A stretch of DNA of 64,000 bases from Prevotellaceae bacterium (GCA_028723525.1 JAQYET010000060.1:171953-235952), one strand, 5' to 3'; positions 47,292 to 56,599 are shown, numbered from the stretch's first letter. The notes: a model not told the origin generated them from the letters alone. Numbers and translations: made by a program.

Positions 47292-47321
47292 CAAATTTAT
47301 AAAAATGTGATAACATTACAA
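47292..47321 (-). promoter_or_regulatory. Promoter of the MORN-glgB operon
   Basis: Minus strand: TTG (47321 to 47319), 19-nt spacer, TAAATTTG (47299 to 47292), 26 nt before the ATG. Confidence 0.7.
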
Positions 47322-47480
47322 AAGAAAACAGAGTAAATTCAGATTACTTTTTTCTTATTTCGTTTTTTTAATTATATTCCCTCCGTCAATGCGGGAACAG
47401 ATTTGGCGCGGCATGAAAGGGCAGCTTCTGCATGCCGACAAACCACCTTCAGCAAATCATAAGGATGTCAAGCGGAAAGT

Positions 47481-47560
47481 ACAATCGCCGAAATTGGTCG
47501 GTAAAACCGCCGATTTTACTCTGCAATTTCGCCGATTTAAAAAACAAAGTCGCCGATTTT
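47481..47560. repeat. Four-unit palindromic repeat, copy C (degenerate)
   Basis: Units at 47481-47495 (ACAATCGCCGAAATT), 47503-47517 (AAAACCGCCGATTTT), 47525-47539 (AATTTCGCCGATTTA) and 47546-47560 (AAAGTCGCCGATTTT). The steps are 22, 22 and 21 nt. All four cores are in the same orientation, unlike the other copies, and several units have substitutions, so this copy looks older or decayed. Confidence 0.85.
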
Positions 47561-47636
47561 GCAACACAGAAGATTTGAAAACGGCGTCAAATATGTTTTT
47601 TTTCACACGCCGGAATATAATCTCGGGAAAAATATA

Positions 47637-47644
47637 TAAATTTG
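47637..47644 (+). promoter_or_regulatory. Promoter -7 element of kdsB
   Basis: TAAATTTG matches TAnnTTTG, 39 nt before the ATG at 47683. Confidence 0.6.
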
Positions 47645-47682
47645 CACCATAAAAGCATGTAGCATAAAGCAAAACGGAAAAG

Positions 47683-48438
47683 ATGAAATTTGCAGCAATA
47701 ATACCGGCTCGCTTTGCATCCACGAGATTTCCCGGGAAACCCCTCGCGATGCTGGGCGGAAAGCCGATAATACAGAGAGTGTGTGAGCAAGTGGCAAAAG
47801 CCATAAAGGATGTTTATGTTGCCACCGACAACGAAAAGATTTTCAATGCCGTTGAGAGTTTCGGAGGCAAGGCGGTGATGACATCCCCCGACCACCGAAG
47901 TGGTACAGACAGAATAAAGGAGGCGGTGGAAACATTGGGCATTGATGCCGACGTGATAATCAATGTTCAGGGCGACGAACCGTTCATAAAGGCAGAGCAG
48001 ATTGCCACGGTATGCCGGTGTTTCGACGATGCCGGAACGCAGATTGCAACACTCGGCAAGCATTTCGACAAGGAACAGGGCTTCGAAATGCTGGAAAATC
48101 CAAACTCCCCGAAGATTGTGGTGGATAATAACGGCTATGCGATGTATTTCAGTCGCAGCATAATTCCATTTGTGAGAGGTGTTGATAGCAACGATTGGCT
48201 CGCCTCGTTCCCATTCTTGAAACATATCGGACTGTATGCCTACAGAACCGAGGTGCTAAGAGAAATAACCGCCCTGCCACAGTCGTCGCTTGAGATTGCA
48301 GAAAGTCTGGAGCAATTAAGGTGGCTTCAGAACGGCTATAAGATAAAGGTCGGCACAACGAATGTAGAGACAATAGGCATCGATACCCCCGAAGACCTGA
48401 AGCGAGCGGAGGCATTTCTCGGTAGTAATCATTTGTAG
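47683..48438 (+). CDS. kdsB: 3-deoxy-manno-octulosonate cytidylyltransferase (CMP-KDO synthase)
   Basis: 251 residues. It activates KDO with CTP for lipid A-core assembly. The nucleotidyltransferase signature is AAIIPARFASTRFPGKPLAMLGGKPIIQRV, with DHRSGTDRIKEA, VINVQGDEPFI and the metal-site KVGTTNVETIGIDTPEDL near the C-terminus. Length is normal. It confirms a Gram-negative envelope with KDO. It stands alone with its own promoter. Confidence 0.96.
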   Translation: MKFAAIIPARFASTRFPGKPLAMLGGKPIIQRVCEQVAKAIKDVYVATDNEKIFNAVESFGGKAVMTSPDHRSGTDRIKEAVETLGIDADVIINVQGDEPFIKAEQIATVCRCFDDAGTQIATLGKHFDKEQGFEMLENPNSPKIVVDNNGYAMYFSRSIIPFVRGVDSNDWLASFPFLKHIGLYAYRTEVLREITALPQSSLEIAESLEQLRWLQNGYKIKVGTTNVETIGIDTPEDLKRAEAFLGSNHL

Positions 48439-48456
48439 GTATTTCCTCGTAAAAGT

Positions 48457-48487
48457 TTTGTCATATCAGCATTTATACGTAACTTTA
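48457..48487 (+). promoter_or_regulatory. Promoter of feoAB
   Basis: TTTG at 48457-48460, 19-nt spacer, TAACTTTA at 48480-48487 (one mismatch to TAnnTTTG), 23 nt before the ATG. I see no clear Fur or DtxR box. Confidence 0.6.
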
Positions 48488-48510
48488 CATGCTTAAAAAC
48501 ATGTCATAGC

Positions 48511-50913
48511 ATGCAATTATCAGAATTAAAGACCGGCGAGAGAGGCATTATCGTCAAGGTATATGGTCACGGTGGATTTCGTAAGCGCATAATAGAAATG
48601 GGATTCATCAGGGGCAAGACAGTCGAAGTCTTGCTCAATGCTCCGTTGCAAGACCCTGTGAAATATAAAATAATGGGGTATGAGATTTCGTTGCGGCACA
48701 GTGAGGCAGCACATATAGAGATTGTCAAGAAGACGAGCAATACCCCGACGACCAACGGCAATGCCGGAAACGGAGGAAGCCTGACGCTCGGCAGTGAAGC
48801 TGCAGGCATACATTCGCAAGCCATGAAAAGGCATCGCGAGATAAACGTAGCACTCGTGGGAAATCCCAACTGCGGTAAGACGTCGCTCTTTAATTTTGCA
48901 AGCGGAGCACACGAGAGAGTGGGAAACTACTCCGGAGTGACCGTAGATGCCAAGGAGGGGGTGGCAGAATTTAAGGGATATAAATTCAATATAATAGACC
49001 TTCCGGGCACTTATTCGCTGTCGGCATACTCCCCCGAAGAGCTATATGTAAGGAAACAGATAGTAGAGAAGACGCCCGATGTGGTGCTTAACGTTATCGA
49101 CACGAGCAATCTTGAGCGTAACTTGTATCTTACAACGCAACTCATTGACATGAACCTGTGTATGGTGGGTGCGTTAAACATGTATGACGAAATAGAAAAA
49201 CGTGGCGACAGGCTCGATTACAACAAACTGAGCGAGCTGCTCGGTTTCCCTCTCGTGCCCACGGTTTTCAAGAACGGCGATGGCGTGGAGGAACTTTTCA
49301 AGACTATAATTCAGGTTTATGAGGGAACATACAAGAAGACTCCCGTGAGGCACATACACATAAACCACGGCGAATATATCGAGAACGCGATAGGTGAAAT
49401 TCAGGAACACCTGAAGGCTTACGACGAAGTGCGTCGGCAGTTCTCTACCCGCTATCTGGCGATAAAACTTCTTGAAAACGACAAACAAGTGGAAAAGTCG
49501 ATAAGCGACTTGCCCGACTTCGATGAAATAATTGCACATCGTGATGAGGCTGCAATGCGTCTGAAAGAGGAAGTGCACGAAGACTCGGAGACCTCTGTAA
49601 TGGATGCGAAATACGGTTTTATATATGGTGCGCTGAAAGAGGTGGGATATACAGAAGGTACGAACACCGACAACTACAGAATAACCCACCGGCTCGATGC
49701 CCTGATAACCCACAAATGGCTCGGGTTTCCGCTGTTTTTCCTGTTTATCTACCTGATGTTCTTCACCACTTTCAAGGTAGGGCAATACCCGATGGACTGG
49801 ATTGAAATCGGAGTGGCAGCACTGTCGTCGTGGCTCAACGGCGTAATGCCCGACGGTCCGCTTCGCGCAATGGTTGTGGATGGTGCTATAGCAGGTGTAG
49901 GGTCGGTGATAGTGTTCTTGCCGCAGATACTCATACTATACATGTTCATATCGTTCATGGAAGACTCCGGCTATATGGCGCGGGCGGCTTTCATAATGGA
50001 CAAGATGATGCACGGAATGGGTGTTCATGGCAAATCGTTCATTCCGCTCATCATGGGGTTCGGATGTAACGTGCCGGCAGTAATGGCAACGAGGACTATA
50101 GAGAGCCGACGTTCACGGCTTGTCACCATGCTGGTGCTGCCGTTGACGAGTTGTTCTGCCCGCCTACCTATATATATAATGATAGTGGGAGCATTTTTTG
50201 CCGTCGAATACCAAACATACATAATGATACTGCTGTATGCAACGGGAATTATTCTCGCTGTGATTATGAGCCGCATATTCAGCAAGTTTATAGTAAAAGG
50301 CGAAGACACGCCATTCGTGATGGAACTGCCGCCATATCGCTTCCCCACCGCAAAAGCCATAACACGCCACACATGGGAGAAAGGCAAGCAGTATCTGAAG
50401 AAAATGGGAGGAATCATTCTCGTGGCAAGCATCATCGTGTGGGCACTCGGATATTTCCCACACGACGACTCACTCGACCAGCAGCAACAGCAGGAGCAAA
50501 GTTACATCGGCAGGATGGGCAAGACAATAGAGCCTGTGTTCTACGTTCAGGGGTTCGACTGGAAACTCGACGTCTCGCTGATTGCCGGTATCGGCGCGAA
50601 AGAGATTGTTGCTTCCACAATCGGGGTGCTGTATGCCAACGACGGAGAACTGGCAGAGGAAGACCTCGAAGACTCTAACGCGAGATACGCAAACCTGCAC
50701 AACAAAATGACTGCCGACGGCATTACGCCCCTCGTTGCGTTCTCTTATCTCATCTTCGTGCTCATATACTTCCCCTGCATTGCCACAATAGCGGCTATAA
50801 AGGGGGAGACCGGTTCGTGGAAATGGGCACTGTTCGCGGCATGCTACACTACGGCATTGGCGTGGGTTGTCTCTGCAATGGTGTATCAGGTGGGACGCGT
50901 GTTGGGCTTCTGA
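48511..50913 (+). CDS. feoB: FeoA-FeoB fusion ferrous iron transporter
   Basis: 800 residues. Residues 1-72 are a FeoA SH3-like domain (LSELKTGERGIIVKVYGHGGFRKRIIEMGF). A 38-residue low-complexity linker follows. FeoB begins near 110: G1 GNPNCGKT at 117-124, YSGVTVDAKEG (switch I), DLPGTYSLSAYSPEE (G3), then GDI and the membrane transporter with Gate motifs (PLIMGFGCNVPAVMATRTI, LPLTSCSARLPIYIMI). It imports Fe2+ across the inner membrane. The fusion makes a separate feoA unnecessary; no feoC is seen. A 301-aa membrane protein follows 15 nt later. Confidence 0.96.
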   Translation: MQLSELKTGERGIIVKVYGHGGFRKRIIEMGFIRGKTVEVLLNAPLQDPVKYKIMGYEISLRHSEAAHIEIVKKTSNTPTTNGNAGNGGSLTLGSEAAGIHSQAMKRHREINVALVGNPNCGKTSLFNFASGAHERVGNYSGVTVDAKEGVAEFKGYKFNIIDLPGTYSLSAYSPEELYVRKQIVEKTPDVVLNVIDTSNLERNLYLTTQLIDMNLCMVGALNMYDEIEKRGDRLDYNKLSELLGFPLVPTVFKNGDGVEELFKTIIQVYEGTYKKTPVRHIHINHGEYIENAIGEIQEHLKAYDEVRRQFSTRYLAIKLLENDKQVEKSISDLPDFDEIIAHRDEAAMRLKEEVHEDSETSVMDAKYGFIYGALKEVGYTEGTNTDNYRITHRLDALITHKWLGFPLFFLFIYLMFFTTFKVGQYPMDWIEIGVAALSSWLNGVMPDGPLRAMVVDGAIAGVGSVIVFLPQILILYMFISFMEDSGYMARAAFIMDKMMHGMGVHGKSFIPLIMGFGCNVPAVMATRTIESRRSRLVTMLVLPLTSCSARLPIYIMIVGAFFAVEYQTYIMILLYATGIILAVIMSRIFSKFIVKGEDTPFVMELPPYRFPTAKAITRHTWEKGKQYLKKMGGIILVASIIVWALGYFPHDDSLDQQQQQEQSYIGRMGKTIEPVFYVQGFDWKLDVSLIAGIGAKEIVASTIGVLYANDGELAEEDLEDSNARYANLHNKMTADGITPLVAFSYLIFVLIYFPCIATIAAIKGETGSWKWALFAACYTTALAWVVSAMVYQVGRVLGF

Positions 50914-50928
50914 CAGAACGTTATATTC

Positions 50929-51834
50929 ATGAATAGAACTAAAAATAAAGAAGAAATGAGCACACTGAAAATAGAAGAGAACATCAAAAGCCGCAGCATC
51001 CCGGCTATAACGGCGGCATCATACAGACTGATGTCACAGAACATAACACTATGGACAAAACGCCTTTGGATATGGATTGTCTGTGTGGCTACGGCTGCCG
51101 GTATCGCCGTTGCTGCCGCACTGATGTTGCTGTCGGTAAAAAGCGACGAGGCTGTTGTCACGACTTGGTGCGTGTGGGCTGCCGCATCACTGTTAACACT
51201 GCTGTTCACGGCATTCGTTTCCGGTGGCATAATGGCAGCCTTGAAAGGACAAAAGACAAGGCGCAACATAATCCGGGCATTGAAACTGGCGGCTCTCGTG
51301 GCAGTGGTTTTCGTTGCCGACGTTGCACTGTTCTACGCAGTCAGCATACCACTCGTGCTGATATGGCATCAGGGAATGCTCCTGCTGCATCTGCTGATAG
51401 CGATAGGGATAGTGCTCGTCACGGCGTTGTTGCTTGTGCCTACAGGCTACAGCGGAATGAAATATATGGCGGAGGACAATCTCGGCATCGTGAGTGTGTT
51501 GGGGCGCAACTACTTTGTGGGACTGCGCTTCTATGGTCGCATGTTCATGACTTTCTTCGTAACTATGCTCATCGGCACTATTATTGCCTTTGTTCTCGCC
51601 GCCCCGCTATGGGTGGTTGCCGTGGCAAGCCTGCAAAATTCGCTCGGAATATATCTCGGCGATGCGTCGGGCATGCCCACATCGGCACCATTGCTGATAT
51701 TCTTAGGCACTTTCACAGCCATTGCAGCATATTCTCCGGTATGGCTGTGGCAGTTCTTCTGTCTTTATTATCAGTATGGTTCGATAACGGCGAGGAGAAA
51801 AGAAACAAGGAAAGAGGTGGTCACTGAAGAGTGA
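50929..51834 (+). CDS. Polytopic membrane protein downstream of feoAB, unknown function
   Basis: 301 residues with about six to seven hydrophobic helices after an N-terminal cytosolic tail (MSTLKIEENIKSRSIPAITAASYRLMSQN). It contains paired helices around TAFVSGGIMAALKGQK and LVPTGYSGMKYMAEDN, and a basic C-terminus. An ATG at 50956 is an alternative start, preceded by an AAGAAGAA stretch. No motif is recognised. The spacing of 15 nt after feoB points to co-transcription, but an iron role is only an association. A long ORF in another frame over the same stretch is a shadow. Confidence 0.8.
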   Translation: MNRTKNKEEMSTLKIEENIKSRSIPAITAASYRLMSQNITLWTKRLWIWIVCVATAAGIAVAAALMLLSVKSDEAVVTTWCVWAAASLLTLLFTAFVSGGIMAALKGQKTRRNIIRALKLAALVAVVFVADVALFYAVSIPLVLIWHQGMLLLHLLIAIGIVLVTALLLVPTGYSGMKYMAEDNLGIVSVLGRNYFVGLRFYGRMFMTFFVTMLIGTIIAFVLAAPLWVVAVASLQNSLGIYLGDASGMPTSAPLLIFLGTFTAIAAYSPVWLWQFFCLYYQYGSITARRKETRKEVVTEE

Positions 51835-51852
51835 TACGGGAGACTATACGCA

Positions 51853-52509
51853 CTACTCCCTATATATAGTGGTGTCTTCGATACCGGCATCGCGCATCGC
51901 CTCTCTACGCTCCACGCATGTGCCACACTTGCCGCAATGGTGTTCTTCACCCTTGTAGCAGCTCCATGTTTCCGAATAATCTATGCCCAGTGCCTTGCCG
52001 CGAAGGGCGATTTCCACCTTGGTGATGCCGGTGTATGGAGCAAGAATTTCAATGCCGGGGAATGTCCCGGTCTTCGTTGCCTCGCTCATCGCGCTCACAA
52101 ACTCCGGTCGGCAATCGGGATATATTGTGTGGTCGCCGCCGTGGTTTGCCAGCATGACGTATTTCAATCCCCTGCTTTCGGCAATTCCTGCGGCAATGGA
52201 AAGCATAATGCCGTTGCGGAACGGAACTACTGTTGATTTCATGTTGTCGTCGGCATAGTGCCCCTCCGGGATAGCCTCAGCACCGTCAAGAAGCGAACTC
52301 TTGAAGTATTTCGGCATGAAAGCGAGGTCTATCACGATATGTTCTATGCCCAAATTTTCGCAATGTTTGCGTGCAAAAGGTATTTCACGTGCATTATGAT
52401 TGCTTCCGTAATCGAACGAAACTCCCATCGCAATGCGGTCTTTATATTCATGGAGCAGGGTTATGCTATCCATTCCTCCGCTCACAATTATTATGCTATC
52501 CTTAATCAT
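51853..52509 (-). CDS. queC: 7-cyano-7-deazaguanine synthase QueC
   Basis: 218 residues from MIKDSIIIVSGGMDSITLL. ATP-dependent conversion of 7-carboxy-7-deazaguanine to preQ0 for queuosine. PP-loop SGGMDS at 10-15 and a zinc site of four cysteines in SCYKGEEHHCGKCGTC near the C-terminus. Readings from 52626 would begin upstream of the promoter and add non-homologous residues, so 52509 is chosen. queC is alone here, convergent with the feo-linked gene; queG lies 10 kb away and the other que genes are not in the window. Confidence 0.95.
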   Translation of the reverse strand: MIKDSIIIVSGGMDSITLLHEYKDRIAMGVSFDYGSNHNAREIPFARKHCENLGIEHIVIDLAFMPKYFKSSLLDGAEAIPEGHYADDNMKSTVVPFRNGIMLSIAAGIAESRGLKYVMLANHGGDHTIYPDCRPEFVSAMSEATKTGTFPGIEILAPYTGITKVEIALRGKALGIDYSETWSCYKGEEHHCGKCGTCVERREAMRDAGIEDTTIYRE

Positions 52510-52531
52510 ATAATGTTGTATTTGACAAGTG

Positions 52532-52563
52532 CAAAGGTATGCTTTTCCAACGAGAAAAAGCAA
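52532..52563 (-). promoter_or_regulatory. Promoter of queC
   Basis: Minus strand: TTG (52563 to 52561), 21-nt spacer, TACCTTTG (52539 to 52532), 23 nt before the ATG. No preQ1 riboswitch fits in this short leader. Confidence 0.65.
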
Positions 52564-52656
52564 TTTCTGCAGCATTGTTTTCCCACTTGTAATGGATATT
52601 ATTATAAAAAAGGTAAAAATAATCATTTAAGGGACTAAGGTTTCGATTTAAATGCT

Positions 52657-52664
52657 TACTTTTG
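52657..52664 (+). promoter_or_regulatory. Promoter -7 element of pgk
   Basis: TACTTTTG matches TAnnTTTG, 48 nt before the pgk ATG. Confidence 0.6.
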
Positions 52665-52711
52665 CATCATGCTAAGACATTGTTATCACGAATATAACTT
52701 AATTAAGTATT

Positions 52712-53962
52712 ATGGTAATTGATAAATTTAATTTTGCCGGCAAGAAGGCTATCGTGCGCGTGGACTTCAACGTTCCACTCGATGAGAATGGTAATGTAAC
52801 GGATGATACACGTATCCGTGGAGCACTTCCCACACTGAAGAAAATCCTCTCTGACGGAGGTGCAGTAATAATGATGTCGCACATGGGCAAGCCAAAGGGT
52901 AAGGTAAACCCGAAATTATCATTGAAACAGATTGTCCCTGCGGTAAGCAGTGCTCTTGGTGTGAATGTGAAGTTTGCTGCCGACTGTGCTAACGCCTCTG
53001 CTGAAGCATCGGAACTTAAACCGGGCGAGGCATTGTTGCTTGAAAATCTTCGCTTCTACCCCGAAGAGGAAGGAAAGCCTGTCGGAATAGAAAAGGATGC
53101 TCCGGAGTATGAGCAGGCAAAGAAGGCGATGAAGGTTTCGCAGAAAGATTTTGCAAAGAAGCTCGCGTCATACGCAGACGTTTATGTAATGGACGCCTTC
53201 GGTACGGCTCACCGCAAACACGCTTCTACAGCAGTAATCGACGAATATTTTGACAAAGAGAACCGCATGTTGGGCTACCTTATGAAAAAAGAGGTGAAGG
53301 CCGTTGATGCCGTTCTTGGAAACATAAAACGACCTTTCACCGCGATAATGGGCGGCTCTAAGGTTTCAACGAAGATTGGCATTATCGAAAACCTGCTCGG
53401 CAAGGTTGACAACCTCATCCTCTGCGGCGGTATGACATACACGTTTGCAAAGGCACAGGGCGGAGAGATAGGAAATTCGATAGTGGAGCTTGACAAACTC
53501 AATGTTGCCCTTGAGGTGATGAGAAAGGCAGAGGAAAACGGGGTGAAACTCGTGCTCGGTACCGACTGTGTCGCAGCGGATAGTTTTTCTAACGATGCTA
53601 AGACACAAGTGCTTCCGTCGAACTCAATCCCCGAAGGCTGGATGGGACTGGATGCCGGACCGGAAACGCGCAAGGCATTTGCCGAAGCGATTGAGAATGC
53701 AAAGACAATCCTTTGGAACGGACCGGCAGGAGTGTTCGAGTTTGACAACTTCATCGGTGGTTCTAAGGCTATTGCAGACTCTATCGCAAAGGCAACTGCA
53801 AACGGTGCGTTCTCACTTATCGGCGGTGGCGACTCTGTTGCATGTATCAACAAGTTCGGAATGGCAGACCAAGTGAGTTACATCTCCACTGGTGGCGGTG
53901 CACTCTTAGAAGCCATTGAGGGCAAAGAACTGCCGGGAGTGGCTGCTATAAAAGCCGAATAA
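52712..53962 (+). CDS. pgk: Phosphoglycerate kinase
   Basis: 416 residues. ATP-forming step of glycolysis. N-terminal [17 protein letters not shown] with the substrate-binding [15 protein letters not shown] and MSHMGKPKG. The C-terminal ATP domain has [28 protein letters not shown] and [13 protein letters not shown], followed by [21 protein letters not shown]. It is monocistronic between its own promoter and a terminator. Confidence 0.97.
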   Translation: MVIDKFNFAGKKAIVRVDFNVPLDENGNVTDDTRIRGALPTLKKILSDGGAVIMMSHMGKPKGKVNPKLSLKQIVPAVSSALGVNVKFAADCANASAEASELKPGEALLLENLRFYPEEEGKPVGIEKDAPEYEQAKKAMKVSQKDFAKKLASYADVYVMDAFGTAHRKHASTAVIDEYFDKENRMLGYLMKKEVKAVDAVLGNIKRPFTAIMGGSKVSTKIGIIENLLGKVDNLILCGGMTYTFAKAQGGEIGNSIVELDKLNVALEVMRKAEENGVKLVLGTDCVAADSFSNDAKTQVLPSNSIPEGWMGLDAGPETRKAFAEAIENAKTILWNGPAGVFEFDNFIGGSKAIADSIAKATANGAFSLIGGGDSVACINKFGMADQVSYISTGGGALLEAIEGKELPGVAAIKAE

Positions 53963-53977
53963 GATATAGAGACAACA

Positions 53978-54033
53978 AAGAAAGTGCAACAAAAGAGCCG
54001 GTAATGACACCGTTTCTTGTGTGGCACTTTCTT
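53978..54033 (+). terminator. Terminator after pgk
   Basis: Arms AAGAAAGTGC (53978-53987) and GCACTTTCTT (54024-54033) with an inner stem CGGT/ACCG, followed by CATTT. Confidence 0.7.
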
Positions 54034-54090
54034 CATTTAGAGATAGAGGTATATCGGATATTGCCAAATATTCAAAATTGATTTTATTTT

Positions 54091-55026
54091 ATGACGGAGA
54101 GAAAAATAAACAAAACGGTTCTGTATAGAGAAATAATAGACTATGTTATGATTGCAGTAGGTATGCTGTCTTACTGCATCGGTTGGACCATATTCCTTCT
54201 GCCTAACAACATTTCCACAGGAGGTGTGGCAGGATTGTCGTCGATTGTATTCTGGGGTACAGGTATCCCGGTATATGTAACATACTTTGCTACGAACCTG
54301 ATATTGCTTGGCTTGGCTCTGAAATCACTGGGACTGAAGTTTTGTATCAAGACTATCTACGGTGTGGTTATGCTCACCACATTTACCACAATATTCCGAA
54401 ACATGTTTCCAAATCCTACGATACTGGAAGGCGAACCTTTCATGACATGTATCATAGGAGCTGTATTCTGCGGTGTGGGCATAGGCTACGGTCTGGCATT
54501 TAATGGCAGTGCAGGAGGTTCAGACATCGTGGCTGCAATAGTGAACAAGTATCGAGACATATCTCTCGGACGAGTAATCCTGCTGGTGGATATGTTTATC
54601 GTAACGCTAAGTTACGTGGTGCTGAAGAGTTGGGAACAGGTAATCTACGGCTATGTGGTACTTATAATAACGGCATTCGTGCTCGACCAAGTGGTTAATT
54701 CGGGAAGACGCTCTGTGCAACTCCTCATAATGTCAGAGAAGTATGAAGAAATTTGTGAACGCATCACTAACGAACCACCACATCGTGGGTGCACAATCAT
54801 AGACGCACATGGTTTCTATACAGGTAGCAATATCAGGCTGCTGCTCGTGGTGGCTAAGCAAAGAGAAGCCGGCATGCTCTACCGCATAATTGACGAAATT
54901 GACCCTAACGCATTCGTGACACAGAGTGCCGTAATGGGAGTTTATGGTAGGGGGTTCGATAAGTTTAAACTGAAGAAACACCACCAAAACATGATGCACG
55001 AACTTAAACATTCTAAAAAGCATTGA
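54091..55026 (+). CDS. YitT family membrane protein (DUF161/DUF2179)
   Basis: 311 residues. Five or six helices at the N-terminus (YVMIAVGMLSYCIGWTIFLLPNNISTGGVAGLSSIV) include the second conserved block GYGLAFNGSAGGSDIVAAIVNKY. A soluble DUF2179 domain follows from about 215 (SEKYEEICERITNEPPHRGCTIIDAHGFYTG, EIDPNAFVTQSAVMGVYGRGF). The family is widespread and its transport substrate unknown. It is alone, between the terminators of pgk and its own. Confidence 0.9.
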   Translation: MTERKINKTVLYREIIDYVMIAVGMLSYCIGWTIFLLPNNISTGGVAGLSSIVFWGTGIPVYVTYFATNLILLGLALKSLGLKFCIKTIYGVVMLTTFTTIFRNMFPNPTILEGEPFMTCIIGAVFCGVGIGYGLAFNGSAGGSDIVAAIVNKYRDISLGRVILLVDMFIVTLSYVVLKSWEQVIYGYVVLIITAFVLDQVVNSGRRSVQLLIMSEKYEEICERITNEPPHRGCTIIDAHGFYTGSNIRLLLVVAKQREAGMLYRIIDEIDPNAFVTQSAVMGVYGRGFDKFKLKKHHQNMMHELKHSKKH

Positions 55027-55066
55027 TATAATAGTCGTAACACCATTTTCATAACAGCCATTAAGC

Positions 55067-55106
55067 ACTCCCTATGAACAAAAAAGCGCGTTCATAGGGA
55101 GTTTTT
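55067..55106 (+). terminator. Terminator after the yitT-like gene
   Basis: Perfect 13-bp arms ACTCCCTATGAAC (55067-55079) and GTTCATAGGGAGT (55090-55102), then TTTTT. Confidence 0.92.
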
Positions 55107-55176
55107 GGGCTACAATATGAGTGTTAAAAATAACAAAATAAACACATTGAAGCTATTTTTTTGACGAAAAAACTAC

Positions 55177-55184
55177 TACCTTTA
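55177..55184 (+). promoter_or_regulatory. Promoter -7 element of the exported-protein cluster
   Basis: TACCTTTA differs from TAnnTTTG at one base, 40 nt before the ATG at 55225. The genes at 55703 and 56674 have no obvious promoter of their own and may be read from here. Confidence 0.45.
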
Positions 55185-55224
55185 TCGCCGACAATTTTAA
55201 CTTGGTACTAAAAATTATATTAAC

Positions 55225-55698
55225 ATGAAGAAAATTTCACGAAAGATGTTAGTTGCAATGATGCTGCTCTCCTGCGGAGTTGCTCATGCAGATGACACTA
55301 ATTTGATTGTCCAAACAAAAACAGGAGAATCTAAGTTTGCACTCAACACTATCAAGTGCATAAAGCTGGAAGATGCCGGAATATCCGTTAATATCAATGG
55401 AGGAGAGAATGTAGCATTCAACTATTCAGACATAGACAAGCTGTATTTCCAAATGCTCGTTAGCATGATTGAGAGCAACAACAACGTCGCTTCTTTCAAT
55501 GTAAGCATTGAGGGAGATGGCTCTACGCTGTTCATAAACGGGGTTGACAAAGTTTCTAATGTGAATATCTATAGCATGAATGGATGTATCGTGAAGAAAA
55601 TGACAAACTTCAGCGGCACTTCTATCGACATATCCGGTCTCGCTTCCGGTATATACATCATCCAAGTAAACAATCAAGCACTTAAATTTAAAAAGTAA
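55225..55698 (+). CDS. Small exported protein with type IX-like C-terminal domain
   Basis: 157 residues. Signal peptide ending GVAHA. A short N-terminal beta domain (LIVQTKTGESKFALNTIKC, VAFNYSDIDKLYF) is followed by a linker and a C-terminal Por-secretion-like domain (VNIYSMNGCIVKKMTNF, SGLASGIYIIQVNNQALKFKK). The N-terminal domain pattern, a vxxxDG-like start and a DIDkLxF end, is shared with the next two genes. Only 4 nt separate it from the following gene. Function unknown; probably secreted or surface-attached. Confidence 0.83.
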   Translation: MKKISRKMLVAMMLLSCGVAHADDTNLIVQTKTGESKFALNTIKCIKLEDAGISVNINGGENVAFNYSDIDKLYFQMLVSMIESNNNVASFNVSIEGDGSTLFINGVDKVSNVNIYSMNGCIVKKMTNFSGTSIDISGLASGIYIIQVNNQALKFKK

Positions 55699-55702
55699 TC
55701 CA

Positions 55703-56599
55703 ATGAAGAAAATATTTACTTTGATTGCGGCTGCAATATTTGCAACGACAACATTTGCACAGGAAGATAGAATTAGAGTTCGCGTTCATACCAACGACGG
55801 CAAGATTTCCGGTTTTATGTTATCAGACATCGACAGCTTGACTTTCGCAAAAAAGCAAGTCGTACAGAAGGAAACTTTGACGATAAAGACCAATGAAGTT
55901 ACACCTACGAGTGCAAGTTATACAATAACACCGTCGTCAGACGACTTCAAGTATTATCAGTTCATAGTAAGCCAAAGCACCTATGACTTGATTATGAGTC
56001 AATATAGTGGCTCGTTGTTCAATCATGATAAGGCATGGTGGGAAGCACAGGCAGAGTACAGTGGGGCTACGTGGAAAGACATTCTGAAGCAACAAGTTAC
56101 CAGTGGCACACAGACTTTCGAGTCGGCATCTATCATTTCGTCCCTGAAACCGAAGACTCGTTATTGTGTTTATGCGTATGGCATAGACACGGAAACGGCT
56201 GAAATGACAACAGACATTGTTGAATATTGGTTTGAAACACCCGATGTGGCAATGTCAGATAACGTTCTGGAAATTGTAAGTGTTACCCCCGAAGTGTATG
56301 CTTTCACTGTCAATGTTACTGCAACAAACAACGACCCATACGTAGTTACATACCAAAGGGCAAGTTCTTTCAACAACTTAGTAGCCCAAGAAGGCTCTGA
56401 GGAGGCGGCTATTGACAAGATGATTGATGTGCAGACAAGTTACGGAGGATATGGAAGTATGGTTCATAATGGCAGCCAGACTGTACGTCTTGAAAACCTT
56501 GACTCGAATACAGAATATGTAATTTTGGCATTTGGTTATGACTCGGGTAAACGAACAACAGAATACAAGAAGTACTTATCAACAACCGATGAGCCGTAA
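55703..56599 (+). CDS. Exported protein, paralogue of the following gene (FnIII-like pair)
   Basis: 298 residues. Signal peptide MKKIFTLIAAAIFATTTFAQ, then the short N-terminal domain ending SDIDSLTF, and two FnIII-like beta domains. It shares an evident pattern with the 56674 gene: YYQF, NHDKAWWEAQAEY, ILKQQVTSG, SDNVLEIVSVTP, NNDPYVV, GSEEAAIDKMI, VHNGSQTVRLENLDSNTEYVILAFGYDSG. No catalytic motif, and no type IX C-terminal domain either. It may be a surface or adhesive protein; I do not know its role. Confidence 0.82.
   Translation: MKKIFTLIAAAIFATTTFAQEDRIRVRVHTNDGKISGFMLSDIDSLTFAKKQVVQKETLTIKTNEVTPTSASYTITPSSDDFKYYQFIVSQSTYDLIMSQYSGSLFNHDKAWWEAQAEYSGATWKDILKQQVTSGTQTFESASIISSLKPKTRYCVYAYGIDTETAEMTTDIVEYWFETPDVAMSDNVLEIVSVTPEVYAFTVNVTATNNDPYVVTYQRASSFNNLVAQEGSEEAAIDKMIDVQTSYGGYGSMVHNGSQTVRLENLDSNTEYVILAFGYDSGKRTTEYKKYLSTTDEP

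Larger units (their letters stand above)
47267..47682. other. Divergent intergenic region between the MORN gene and kdsB
   Basis: 416 nt. It contains the MORN promoter (47292-47321), repeat copy C (47481-47560) and the kdsB promoter (47637-47644). One frame stays open from 47389 through the repeat, but the codons come from repeat DNA and no domain is visible; I do not call a gene. Confidence 0.6.

Noticed and set aside
47389-47652. 87-codon ORF between the MORN gene and kdsB
   Set aside because: Most of it is repeat copy C and spacer sequence; composition follows the repeat and there is no domain.
51051-51827. 258-codon plus-strand ORF inside the membrane protein gene
   Set aside because: Out of frame with a hydrophobic, properly structured protein; its product is rich in Arg, Cys and His as expected from a shadow frame.
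52510-52626. N-terminal extension of queC
   Set aside because: Hydrophobic extra residues are not found in QueC and would begin upstream of its promoter.
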